A DNA stretch of 64,000 nt, taken from Bacillus pseudomycoides DSM 12442. Its GTDB lineage: Bacteria; Bacillota; Bacilli; Bacillales; Bacillaceae_G. Shown one piece after another: positions 50,794 to 59,753 of this stretch (its first letter is position 1; every line of letters starts with the position of its first letter). The notes beneath the pieces are model-generated. The model had not been told where the DNA came from. It saw only the letters and a program-made list of their open reading frames with translations, and made no database searches. The translations under genes and the position numbers were made by a program. Where the stretch lies: assembly GCF_000161455.1 (NCBI RefSeq), contig NZ_CM000745.1:3492810-3556809 (forward strand). The letters are read 5' to 3'.

Positions 50794-52866
50794 GTGAAAC
50801 AAAAAGTATTAATTATTGGAGCGGGCGAAGGTGGAAGTACGATTCTTGGTTTGCTGCAAAATTCGAATATATTTAAAGTCGTTGGGGTTATCGATATAAA
50901 TCCGAATGCAAAAGGATTACAGATTGCGCAAGAACAAGGTATTGCGGTTGGAGAAGATTTAGATTCTTTTCTTACAGTGGATGTGGATGTAATTTTTGAT
51001 ATGAGTGGTGATTACCATTTACATAAGGTTTTATTCGCAAAAAAGCAAGAAAATACACTCCTTATACCAGGGGATGTTGCGAAGATTGTTACGAAGTTGG
51101 CACATGAGAAAGAGAATTTAATTGAAAAACTGAAAGGCCAAACGCAGCAAGGAAATTTGATTTTAAATTCTACTCATGATGGAATGATTGTCATTGATTC
51201 AGAAGGTTATGTGAAATTATTTAACAAAAGTGCAGAACGTATAACGGGTTATAAAGCGAAAGAAGCGACTGGGAAATATATTTTAGAAGTAATTCCGACT
51301 AGTAAGTTACTTCGTATTATACGAACGAAACAAATAGAAGTAAATCATGAATTGACGTTAGGAAATGAAAAGAAGATTATTACAACGCGTATTCCTATTT
51401 TAAAAGAAGATGGAGAGGTGCAAGGGGCATTTGCAATTTTTAAAGATATTACGGAAGTTGTAGATTTAGCGGAAGAAGTTACAGATTTAAAAGAAATTCA
51501 AACCTTATTGGAAGCGATTATTTATTCATCTGAGGAAGCGATTTCTGTTGTAGATGAGAAAGGAAGAGGTCTTGTCATCAACCCTGCTTATACAAAGTTA
51601 ACAGGCCTTACAGAGGATGACATAATTGGAAAACCTGCAACGACTGATATTGTAGAGGGGGAAAGTATGCATATGAAAGTACTTCGGACGCGTAGGGCGG
51701 TACGAGGGATTCATATGAAAATTGGTCAGAAAAAACGAGATGTCATTGTAAATGTCGCACCGGTTATTGTTGATGGTATATTGAAAGGTAGCGTTGGTGT
51801 TATTCGTGACGTATCCGAAATTCAAAAATTAACGCATGAATTAAACCGGGCAAGACAAATTATTCGGACGCTAGAAGCGAAATATTCTTTTGAGGATATT
51901 GTAGGAACGTCTGATGAAACGATGGCTGCAATAGAGCAAGCAAAGCTGGGAGCAAACACACCAGCAACCGTATTACTTCGCGGGGAGTCAGGGACTGGTA
52001 AAGAGTTATTTGCGCACGCTATTCATAACGGGAGTAATCGGAAATACAATAAGTTTGTTCGTGTAAACTGTGCTGCTATCTCGGAAACTTTATTGGAAAG
52101 TGAATTGTTTGGTTACGAAGAAGGAGCTTTTTCTGGTGCGAAAAGAGGTGGTAAAAGAGGTTTCTTTGAAGAAGCAAATAATGGGAGTGTTTTTTTAGAT
52201 GAGATTGGGGAACTGTCTGCGAATACGCAAGCGAAATTATTGCGCGTTTTGCAGGAAAAAGAAATTGTAAAAGTTGGAGGAACAAAACCAATTCCTATTA
52301 ATGTTCGGGTGATTGCAGCGACGCATGTAAATTTAGAAAAAGCAATTTTGGAAGGTGAATTCAGAGAAGATTTATATTATCGCCTAAATAAAATTCCAAT
52401 TCAAATTCCGTCTCTTCGTCAGCGAAAGGCAGATATTCCAGCTATATCAGAACGATTGATTCAAAAAATTAATCAAGATTATGGCCGGAATGTAGAAGGG
52501 TTAACAGAATCGGCTATTGAATATTTGCGATCGTATGATTGGCCGGGGAATGTCAGGGAGCTTGAGAATATTTTGGGACGGGCGATTATTTTTATGAACT
52601 ATAATGAGATGTATATTGATGTACATCATTTGCCTTCTTTGCATAAGGAAGACCAAGTGGAATTAAAAGGAAATAATTTATTGCCGGAATTAGAAGAAAA
52701 GCCCCTTGAACATTTGGTTACGGAGTTTGAAGGGAACATCATACATGAATATTTAGAGAAGTTTGGTGGGAATAAAACAAAGACAGCGAAAGTGTTAGGA
52801 ATCTCAGTTCGAAATTTATATTACAAGTTAGAAAAGTATGACCATGCAAAAAATAGCATGCAATAA
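50794..52866 (+). CDS. bkdR: Sigma-54 (SigL)-dependent activator BkdR
   Basis: A 690-aa enhancer-binding protein. N-terminal nucleotide-binding-like region (VLIIGAGEGGSTILGLLQ), two PAS domains (about 125-225 and 245-350), AAA+ domain with Walker A GESGTGKE (397-404), the sigma-54 contact loop GAFSGA (444-449) and a C-terminal Fis-type helix-turn-helix. It activates the bkd operon in response to branched-chain amino acids. Start chosen at GTG 50794 (GAGGAAGTGGG upstream); an earlier GTG at 50752 would add 14 residues with a poorly placed site. Confidence 0.95.
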   Translation: MKQKVLIIGAGEGGSTILGLLQNSNIFKVVGVIDINPNAKGLQIAQEQGIAVGEDLDSFLTVDVDVIFDMSGDYHLHKVLFAKKQENTLLIPGDVAKIVTKLAHEKENLIEKLKGQTQQGNLILNSTHDGMIVIDSEGYVKLFNKSAERITGYKAKEATGKYILEVIPTSKLLRIIRTKQIEVNHELTLGNEKKIITTRIPILKEDGEVQGAFAIFKDITEVVDLAEEVTDLKEIQTLLEAIIYSSEEAISVVDEKGRGLVINPAYTKLTGLTEDDIIGKPATTDIVEGESMHMKVLRTRRAVRGIHMKIGQKKRDVIVNVAPVIVDGILKGSVGVIRDVSEIQKLTHELNRARQIIRTLEAKYSFEDIVGTSDETMAAIEQAKLGANTPATVLLRGESGTGKELFAHAIHNGSNRKYNKFVRVNCAAISETLLESELFGYEEGAFSGAKRGGKRGFFEEANNGSVFLDEIGELSANTQAKLLRVLQEKEIVKVGGTKPIPINVRVIAATHVNLEKAILEGEFREDLYYRLNKIPIQIPSLRQRKADIPAISERLIQKINQDYGRNVEGLTESAIEYLRSYDWPGNVRELENILGRAIIFMNYNEMYIDVHHLPSLHKEDQVELKGNNLLPELEEKPLEHLVTEFEGNIIHEYLEKFGGNKTKTAKVLGISVRNLYYKLEKYDHAKNSMQ

Positions 52867-52901
52867 ATTGCGTACCATGCAATTTATTGCATGGTACGCA
52901 A
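52857..52901. repeat. Bistable nested inverted repeats at the bkdR 3' end
   Basis: Two perfect 15-bp stems share sequence and exclude each other: 52857-52871 with 52879-52893 (7-nt loop), and 52868-52882 with 52887-52901 (4-nt loop). The first contains the bkdR stop codon (52864-52866). The second is followed by A rather than T, so it is not a standard intrinsic terminator on the plus strand. Confidence 0.8.
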
Positions 52902-52977
52902 AAAACAACGATTTAAGACAGAATATTATGTAATTTTCCAAAGTACTGATTTCACTGTATTTTGTATGCGTTTTCAT

Positions 52978-53018
52978 AATTGGTATGACCAATTTGAAAA
53001 GTTGGCACGATATTTGCT
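52978..53018 (+). promoter_or_regulatory. Sigma-54 (-24/-12) promoter of the bkd operon with upstream palindrome
   Basis: TGGCAC (53003-53008), 5 nt, TTGCT (53014-53018) is a perfect -24/-12 element, 44 nt before ptb. Directly upstream is a 7-3-7 inverted repeat AATTGGT ATG ACCAATT (52978-52994), a possible regulator site. BkdR in the preceding gene is the expected activator. Confidence 0.85.
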
Positions 53019-53061
53019 TATTAAATAGACGAGGGACGACGGAAAGGGTTGATTACAAGAT

Positions 53062-53961
53062 ATGAAGTTAAAACACTTAATTGATCAAGCAGCAGGGCAG
53101 CCTAAAAAAACTGTGGCTGTAGCAGTGGCTGAAGATCATGAAGTAATTGAAGCAGTAGCTAAGGCAATTCAATTACAGTTAGCTCAATTTCGTCTATATG
53201 GAAATCAAGAAAAAATTATGGGTATGCTACAAGAGCATGACTTACAAGTTTCAGAACACGTTCAAGTGATTGCGACATCATCAAGTGCTGAGGCCTCGGA
53301 ACTTTCTGTTAAAGCTGTAAGAAATGGTGAAGCAGACGTACTTATGAAGGGGAACATCCCAACAGCAAGTATTTTAAAAGCAGTATTAAATAAAGAGTGG
53401 GGACTTCGCAAGGGTAGTGTGTTATCACATGTTGCAGCGTTTGAAGTTCCAAATTACGATCGCTTTATCTTTGTTACAGATGCAGCGATGAACATTGCAC
53501 CTGATGTAGGGCAAAAAGCTGCTATTATACAAAATACTGTTGAAGTTGCCCGGGCAATAGGAATCGAATTGCCAAAAGTGGCTCCGATTGCAGCGGTGGA
53601 AGTTATTAATCCAGCGATGCAGGCGACAATCGATGCAGCGATGTTAACCCAAATGAATCGTCGTGGACAAATTAAAGATTGTATCGTTGATGGACCGCTT
53701 GCTTTAGATAATGCTGTATCACAAATTGCAGCAGAGCACAAAGGCATAGTAAGTGATGTAGCAGGTAAGGCAGACATTTTACTCGTCCCAACGATTGAAG
53801 CTGGAAACGTGCTATATAAATCGCTTGTCTATTTTGCAAATGCAAATGTAGGAGCGATGATTGCTGGCGCAAAAGCACCGATTGTTTTAACATCTCGTGC
53901 AGATTCAGCAGAAACAAAAGTATATTCATTAGCTTTAGCAGTTGCGACTGCTTCTAAATAA
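53062..53961 (+). CDS. ptb: Phosphate butyryltransferase
   Basis: Converts branched acyl-CoA (isobutyryl-, isovaleryl-, 2-methylbutyryl-CoA) to acyl phosphate. A 299-aa Pta/Ptb-family enzyme (VKAVRNGEADVLMKGNIPTA, DAAMNIAPDV, GPLALDNAVS). First gene of the bkd operon. With Buk it yields ATP and branched acids. Confidence 0.96.
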   Translation: MKLKHLIDQAAGQPKKTVAVAVAEDHEVIEAVAKAIQLQLAQFRLYGNQEKIMGMLQEHDLQVSEHVQVIATSSSAEASELSVKAVRNGEADVLMKGNIPTASILKAVLNKEWGLRKGSVLSHVAAFEVPNYDRFIFVTDAAMNIAPDVGQKAAIIQNTVEVARAIGIELPKVAPIAAVEVINPAMQATIDAAMLTQMNRRGQIKDCIVDGPLALDNAVSQIAAEHKGIVSDVAGKADILLVPTIEAGNVLYKSLVYFANANVGAMIAGAKAPIVLTSRADSAETKVYSLALAVATASK

Positions 53962-53995
53962 ACCAAAAGGGTAAAACAATTAGGGGGAAATGACA

Positions 53996-55096
53996 ATGAC
54001 ATTAGAAATCTTCGAATACTTAGAAAAATATGATTATGAGCAAGTAGTATTTTGTCAAGATAAAGAATCTGGATTAAAAGCAATCATTGCAATTCATGAT
54101 ACAACACTTGGACCGGCCCTTGGTGGAACAAGAATGTGGACATATGATTCTGAAGAAGCGGCGATTGAAGATGCATTGCGTCTTGCAAAAGGGATGACAT
54201 ATAAAAACGCAGCAGCTGGTTTAAACCTAGGTGGTGCAAAAACAGTTATCATCGGCGATCCACGTAAAGATAAAAGTGAAGCAATGTTCCGTGCATTAGG
54301 ACGTTACATCCAAGGTTTAAACGGGCGTTATATTACTGCAGAAGATGTTGGTACAACTGTTGATGATATGGATATTATCCACGAAGAAACTGATTTTGTG
54401 ACAGGTATTTCACCTTCATTCGGTTCTTCTGGTAACCCATCTCCAGTAACTGCTTATGGTGTTTACCGCGGTATGAAAGCAGCAGCGAAAGAGGCGTTTG
54501 GTACAGACAGCCTAGAAGGTAAAGTAATTGCTGTTCAAGGTGTTGGTAACGTAGCATATCACCTATGCAAACATTTACACGCTGAAGGTGCACAACTAAT
54601 CGTTACAGATATTAATAAAGAAGCGGTACAACGTGCAGTAGAAGAATTTGGTGCAACAGCAGTTGAACCAAATGAAATTTACGGTGTAGAATGTGACATT
54701 TATGCACCATGCGCATTAGGTGCAACAGTAAATGACGAAACAATTCCACAACTTAAAGCAAAAGTAATTGCAGGTTCTGCAAATAACCAATTAAAAGAAG
54801 ATCGTCACGGTGACGCAATCCATGAAATGGGAATTGTATACGCACCAGACTATGTAATTAATGCAGGCGGTGTAATTAACGTAGCAGATGAATTATATGG
54901 ATACAATAGAGAACGTGCATTAAAACGTGTAGAGTCTATTTATGACACAATTGCAAAAGTAATTGAGATTTCAAAACGTGATGGTGTACCAACTTATGTT
55001 GCAGCAGATCGTCTAGCTGAAGAGCGTATTGCAAGCTTGAAAAATACTCGTAGCACGTTCTTACGCAACGGCCATGACATTATTAGCCGTCGCTAA
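53996..55096 (+). CDS. bcd: Leucine dehydrogenase
   Basis: NAD-dependent oxidative deamination of leucine, isoleucine and valine. 366 aa. Catalytic lysine in KGMTYKNAAAGLNLGGAKTV, Rossmann motif VQGVGNVAYHLC. The second of two close ATG codons (53996) has the better spacing to AGGGGG and gives the usual length. It feeds keto acids to the BKD complex encoded downstream. Confidence 0.97.
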   Translation: MTLEIFEYLEKYDYEQVVFCQDKESGLKAIIAIHDTTLGPALGGTRMWTYDSEEAAIEDALRLAKGMTYKNAAAGLNLGGAKTVIIGDPRKDKSEAMFRALGRYIQGLNGRYITAEDVGTTVDDMDIIHEETDFVTGISPSFGSSGNPSPVTAYGVYRGMKAAAKEAFGTDSLEGKVIAVQGVGNVAYHLCKHLHAEGAQLIVTDINKEAVQRAVEEFGATAVEPNEIYGVECDIYAPCALGATVNDETIPQLKAKVIAGSANNQLKEDRHGDAIHEMGIVYAPDYVINAGGVINVADELYGYNRERALKRVESIYDTIAKVIEISKRDGVPTYVAADRLAEERIASLKNTRSTFLRNGHDIISRR

Positions 55097-55124
55097 TCTA
55101 TCATATACAACTTCTACAAAAGCT

Positions 55125-55150
55125 GTGGTTACCTCTTACGAGGTTTCCAC
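55125..55150 (+). other. Intercistronic hairpin bcd-buk
   Basis: GTGGTTACCTC and GAGGTTTCCAC pair with small mismatches around TTAC. Not followed by a clear T run, so more likely a processing or stability element than a terminator. Confidence 0.5.
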
Positions 55151-55183
55151 TTCCTTTTGAATTTATAGGTGGAGGTAGCAACA

Positions 55184-56287
55184 TTGTCCTTAAATCGAAT
55201 CCTTGTTATTAATCCGGGTAGTACATCCACAAAAATAGGTGTTTTTGATAATGAAAGACCCGTTTTAGAAGAAACCATTCGTCATGATGTGGATAAAATC
55301 GGTAAATATAAACGAATTATTGATCAATATGAATTTCGAAAAGAAACAATTTTAGAGGTTTTACATTCTCACGGTATTAATATTTCGAAATTAAACGCTG
55401 TTTGCGGCCGCGGGGGATTACTTCGTCCCATTGAAGGTGGTACGTATACAGTGAACGAAGCAATGTTAGAAGATTTGAAAAATGGATATAGCGGTCATCA
55501 CGCTTCAAATCTTGGAGGTATTTTGGCGTATGAAATCGCTTCAGGATTAAATATTCCAGCATTTATTGTCGATCCAGTTGTTGTTGATGAAATGGATCCA
55601 ATTGCTCGTATTAGTGGTATTTCTGGCATGGAGCGAAAAAGTATTTTTCATGCGTTAAACCAAAAAGCTGTGGCGCGTAAAGTTGCAGAGGAACTTGGTC
55701 GTAAATATGAAGATTTAAACCTATTAATTGCGCACATGGGTGGCGGGATAACGGTTGGTGCTCATAAGCAAGGAAAAGTTATTGATGTAAATAATGGTTT
55801 GAATGGTGAAGGTCCATTTAGTCCAGAACGTGCTGGAACAGTGCCGGTTGGACAGTTAATAGAAATGTGTTTCTCAGGTGAGTATTACCGCGATGAAATG
55901 ATGAAAAAGATTGTTGGACAAGGCGGATTAGTAAGCCTTATTGGTACAAACGATGCAATTAAAGTTGAGAACATGGTTGAGAAAGGTGATCCTGAGGCAA
56001 CACTTATTTATAAAGCGATGGCATATCAAGTTGCAAAAGAAATCGGCGGAGCTAGCGCGGTTCTTCATGGGAAAATAGATGCAATCGTTTTAACAGGAGG
56101 ACTCGCATATAGCAAAATTCTTGTTGATGAGATCAAGGAGCGCGTTCATTGGATTGCTGATGTGATTGTGCATCCAGGTGAAGATGAATTACAAGCATTA
56201 GCAGAAGGGGCACTTCGTGTATTACGTGAGGAAGAAGCTTCAAAAGAGTATGTTGTACGAGAAAAAGAAACGGTAGCTAGGGGTTGA
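55184..56287 (+). CDS. buk: Butyrate kinase
   Basis: Makes ATP from acyl phosphate (butyryl or branched-chain). 367 aa, ASKHA acetokinase fold with RILVINPGSTSTKIGVF and IAHMGGGITVGAHK. The start is TTG at 55184 with GGAGGT upstream; an in-frame GTG at 55169 lies before the site. It is 4 nt from lpdV. Confidence 0.96.
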   Translation: MSLNRILVINPGSTSTKIGVFDNERPVLEETIRHDVDKIGKYKRIIDQYEFRKETILEVLHSHGINISKLNAVCGRGGLLRPIEGGTYTVNEAMLEDLKNGYSGHHASNLGGILAYEIASGLNIPAFIVDPVVVDEMDPIARISGISGMERKSIFHALNQKAVARKVAEELGRKYEDLNLLIAHMGGGITVGAHKQGKVIDVNNGLNGEGPFSPERAGTVPVGQLIEMCFSGEYYRDEMMKKIVGQGGLVSLIGTNDAIKVENMVEKGDPEATLIYKAMAYQVAKEIGGASAVLHGKIDAIVLTGGLAYSKILVDEIKERVHWIADVIVHPGEDELQALAEGALRVLREEEASKEYVVREKETVARG

Positions 56288-56291
56288 GATA

Positions 56292-57713
56292 ATGGCAAAA
56301 GAATATGATTTAGTCATCGTTGGCGGCGGTACTGGCGGATATGTTGCTGCTATTCGTGCATCACAATTAGGGCTAAAAACAGCGCTTGTTGAAAAAGATA
56401 ATCTTGGTGGCACTTGTTTACACAAAGGTTGTATTCCTAGTAAAGCATTGCTGCGCAGTGCTGAAGTATATGCAACGGCGAAAAAGAGTGAAGAGTTTGG
56501 CGTTGTAACGAGCAATGTAGAGTTGAACTTTGCTAAAGTGCAAGAGCGTAAAGAAAAGATTGTAACGCAGCTTCATAAAGGCGTTCAGCATTTAATGAAG
56601 CAAGGTAAAATTGATGTGTTTGAAGGTATCGGCCGCATTCTTGGACCTTCTATCTTCTCTCCAATGCCGGGAACAATTTCGGTTGAATTTGCAAGTGGAG
56701 AAGAGAATGAAATGTTGATTCCTAAAAATGTGCTTATTGCAACAGGTTCTCGTCCAAACTCTTTACCAGGGTTAGAACTAGATGGAGAATACGTAATGTC
56801 ATCGGATCATGCCCTAAAAATGGAAACGCTTCCGGAATCAATTATCATTGTTGGTGGTGGCGTAATTGGAATTGAGTGGGCATCTATGCTTGCTGATTTC
56901 GGTGTTGAAGTTACCGTATTAGAATATGCAAAACATGTCTTACCGCTTGAAGATCAAGATGTTTCGAAAGAAATGCAACGTCTCTTGAAGAAAAAGGGAA
57001 TTAAAGTGGTAACAGGTGCAAAAGTATTACCAGAAACATTGGTAAAAGATAATGGAGTAGCAATTCAAGCCGAACACAATGGTGAAAATAAAGAATTCAA
57101 GGCAGAAAAAATGCTTGTATCTGTAGGAAGACAAGCCAATACGCAAAATATCGGCTTAGAGAATACAGATATCATTGTGGAAAAAGGATACATTCAAACA
57201 AATGAGTTTTATCAAACGAAAGAATCACATATTTATGCAATTGGTGATGTAATTGGCGGTTTACAACTTGCACACGTTGCTTCTCATGAAGGTATTGTTG
57301 CTGTAGAACATATTGCTGATAAAGAAGTTATGCCAATCGATTACTCTATGGTATCGAAATGTGTATACAGTAGTCCAGAAGTAGCTTCTGTTGGTTTAAC
57401 AGAACAGGAAGCAAAAGAAAAAGGCTATAAGTTAAAAGTAGGTAAGTTCTCATTCCGTGCAATCGGAAAAGCACTTGTATATGGAGAATCAGATGGTTTT
57501 GTGAAACTTGTAGTTGATGAAGAAACAAATGATATTCTCGGTGTTCATATGATTGGCCCACATGTAACGGATATGATTTCTGAAGCGGGTCTTGCAAGAG
57601 TACTTGATGCAACACCTTGGGAAGTTGCACATACAATTCATCCGCATCCATCATTATCAGAAGCAATTGGTGAAGCTGCATTAGCAGTAGATGGAAAAGC
57701 GTTACACGCATAA
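56292..57713 (+). CDS. lpdV: Dihydrolipoyl dehydrogenase (E3) of the BKD complex
   Basis: A 473-aa flavoprotein that reoxidises dihydrolipoamide on BkdB with NAD. FAD motif VIVGGGTGGYVAA, redox disulfide C42/C47 in GGTCLHKGCIPS, NAD motif IIVGGGVIGIEWAS, and C-terminal HPHPSLSEAIGEAA with the catalytic His-Glu pair. Operon-specific E3, distinct from the PDH one. Confidence 0.96.
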   Translation: MAKEYDLVIVGGGTGGYVAAIRASQLGLKTALVEKDNLGGTCLHKGCIPSKALLRSAEVYATAKKSEEFGVVTSNVELNFAKVQERKEKIVTQLHKGVQHLMKQGKIDVFEGIGRILGPSIFSPMPGTISVEFASGEENEMLIPKNVLIATGSRPNSLPGLELDGEYVMSSDHALKMETLPESIIIVGGGVIGIEWASMLADFGVEVTVLEYAKHVLPLEDQDVSKEMQRLLKKKGIKVVTGAKVLPETLVKDNGVAIQAEHNGENKEFKAEKMLVSVGRQANTQNIGLENTDIIVEKGYIQTNEFYQTKESHIYAIGDVIGGLQLAHVASHEGIVAVEHIADKEVMPIDYSMVSKCVYSSPEVASVGLTEQEAKEKGYKLKVGKFSFRAIGKALVYGESDGFVKLVVDEETNDILGVHMIGPHVTDMISEAGLARVLDATPWEVAHTIHPHPSLSEAIGEAALAVDGKALHA

Positions 57714-57739
57714 AAATGTGGATTTAGGAGGTTATGAAA

Positions 57740-58741
57740 ATGGCAGAAGTAAAAGAAAAGCGCCATGAAGAGCTTGGCTTAAGTGATGAGCAAGTAGTAG
57801 AAATGTATCGTACGATGTTGCTTGCACGTAAAATTGACGAACGTATGTGGCTGTTAAACCGTGCAGGGAAAATTCCATTCGTAATTTCTTGTCAAGGACA
57901 GGAAGCTGCACAAGTAGGCGCAGCATTTGCACTTGATCGTGAAAAAGATTATGCATTACCATACTACCGTGATATGGGTGTAGTACTAGCGTTTGGTATG
58001 ACAGCAAAAGAGCTTATGTTGTCTGGCTTTGCAAAAGCAGGAGATCCAAACTCTGGTGGCCGTCAAATGCCTGGTCACTTCGGTCAGAAGAAAAACCGTA
58101 TTGTGACAGGTTCATCACCAGTTACAACACAAGTGCCTCATGCAGTAGGCATTGCACTAGCAGGGAAGATGGAAAAGAAAGATTTAGTAACGTTTGTTAC
58201 CTTCGGTGAAGGCTCTTCTAACCAAGGTGACTTCCACGAAGGTGCTAACTTTGCTGGCGTACACAAATTGCCTGTTATTTTCATGTGTGAGAATAACAAA
58301 TATGCAATTTCTATCCCTGTTGAAAAGCAATTAGCATGTAAAAATGTATCAGATCGTGCAATTGGTTACGGTATGCCAGGATACACAGTGGACGGAAATG
58401 ACCCACTTGCAGTATATAAAGCTGTAAAAGAAGCAGCGGATTGTGGCCGCCGCGGCGAAGGTCCAACTTTAATTGAAACAGTATCATATCGTTTAACAGC
58501 ACACTCTAGTGATGACGATGATCGTGTATATCGTGATAAAGAAGAAGTAGAAGAAGCGAAGAAAAAAGATTCCATCTTTACATTTGCTGCTTACTTAAAA
58601 GAGGTTGGCGTGTTAACAGAGGAATCTGAAAAACAAATGTTAGATGAAATTATGCATATCGTAAACGAAGCAACAGAATATGCAGAAAATGCTCCGTATG
58701 CAGCACCTGAAGATGCATTGAAGCACGTATACGCAGAATAG
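57740..58741 (+). CDS. bkdAA: Branched-chain 2-oxoacid dehydrogenase E1 alpha
   Basis: ThDP-dependent decarboxylation of branched 2-oxo acids, with BkdAB. 333 aa. ThDP motif GEGSSNQGDFHEGANFAGVH ending in CENN, and the phosphorylation-loop-like region TAHSSDDDDRVY. The second ATG (57740) has the right spacing from AGGAGG. Confidence 0.96.
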   Translation: MAEVKEKRHEELGLSDEQVVEMYRTMLLARKIDERMWLLNRAGKIPFVISCQGQEAAQVGAAFALDREKDYALPYYRDMGVVLAFGMTAKELMLSGFAKAGDPNSGGRQMPGHFGQKKNRIVTGSSPVTTQVPHAVGIALAGKMEKKDLVTFVTFGEGSSNQGDFHEGANFAGVHKLPVIFMCENNKYAISIPVEKQLACKNVSDRAIGYGMPGYTVDGNDPLAVYKAVKEAADCGRRGEGPTLIETVSYRLTAHSSDDDDRVYRDKEEVEEAKKKDSIFTFAAYLKEVGVLTEESEKQMLDEIMHIVNEATEYAENAPYAAPEDALKHVYAE

Positions 58742-58754
58742 GGGGGAACGTTTC

Positions 58755-59738
58755 ATGGCTGTAATGTCTTATATTGACGCGATTACATTAGCAATGCGCG
58801 AGGAAATGGAACGCGATGAGAAAGTATTTGTATTAGGAGAAGACGTTGGTAAAAAAGGTGGCGTATTTAAAGCGACAAATGGATTATATGATCAATTTGG
58901 TGAAGATCGTGCGCTTGATACACCGCTTGCAGAATCTGCAATTGCAGGGGTAGCAATCGGGGCAGCGATGTACGGAATGCGTCCAATTGCTGAAATGCAA
59001 TTCGCTGATTTTATTATGCCAGCAGTAAACCAAATTGTTTCTGAGGCAGCAAAAATTCGTTACCGTTCTAATAATGACTGGACTTGTCCGATCACTGTGC
59101 GTGCACCATTTGGTGGCGGCGTTCACGGTGCATTGTATCACTCGCAGTCTGTAGAAGCAATGTTTGCAAACCAACCAGGTTTAAAAATTGTTATTCCTTC
59201 TACACCATATGATGCAAAAGGATTATTAAAAGCGGCAATTCGTGATGAAGATCCAGTACTATTCTTTGAACATAAACGTGCATATCGTTTAATTAAAGGC
59301 GAAGTACCAGAAGATGATTATGTATTACCAATCGGAAAAGCAGATGTAAAACGTGAAGGTGATGATATTACTGTCATCACATATGGATTATGTGTTCACT
59401 TTGCTCTTCAAGCTGCTGAAAAATTAGCGAAAGATGGCATTTCTGCTCACATTCTTGATTTACGTACTGTATATCCATTAGATAAAGAAGCGATTATTGA
59501 AGCAGCTTCTAAAACAGGTAAAGTTCTTCTTGTAACGGAAGATAACAAAGAAGGAAGCATTATAAGTGAAGTAGCAGCAATTATTGCAGAAAATTGCTTA
59601 TTTGACCTTGATGCACCAATTGCACGTCTTGCAGGTCCAGACGTTCCAGCAATGCCATATGCACCAACAATGGAAAAATTCTTTATGGTAAATCCAGATA
59701 AAGTTGAAAAAGCAATGCGTGAACTTGCGGAATTTTAA
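58755..59738 (+). CDS. bkdAB: Branched-chain 2-oxoacid dehydrogenase E1 beta
   Basis: A 327-aa transketolase-like subunit (FVLGEDVGKKGGVFKATNGL, AESAIAGVAIGAAMYGMRPI, ITYGLCVHFALQAA). Forms the alpha2beta2 E1 heterotetramer with BkdAA. GGGGGGAACG precedes the ATG. Confidence 0.97.
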   Translation: MAVMSYIDAITLAMREEMERDEKVFVLGEDVGKKGGVFKATNGLYDQFGEDRALDTPLAESAIAGVAIGAAMYGMRPIAEMQFADFIMPAVNQIVSEAAKIRYRSNNDWTCPITVRAPFGGGVHGALYHSQSVEAMFANQPGLKIVIPSTPYDAKGLLKAAIRDEDPVLFFEHKRAYRLIKGEVPEDDYVLPIGKADVKREGDDITVITYGLCVHFALQAAEKLAKDGISAHILDLRTVYPLDKEAIIEAASKTGKVLLVTEDNKEGSIISEVAAIIAENCLFDLDAPIARLAGPDVPAMPYAPTMEKFFMVNPDKVEKAMRELAEF

Positions 59739-59753
59739 TCGGGGGGACTATAC

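Noticed and set aside
52931..52946. CodY box upstream of ptb
   Set aside because: Only the first half (AATTTTC) fits the consensus; the second half has too many mismatches to annotate as a site.
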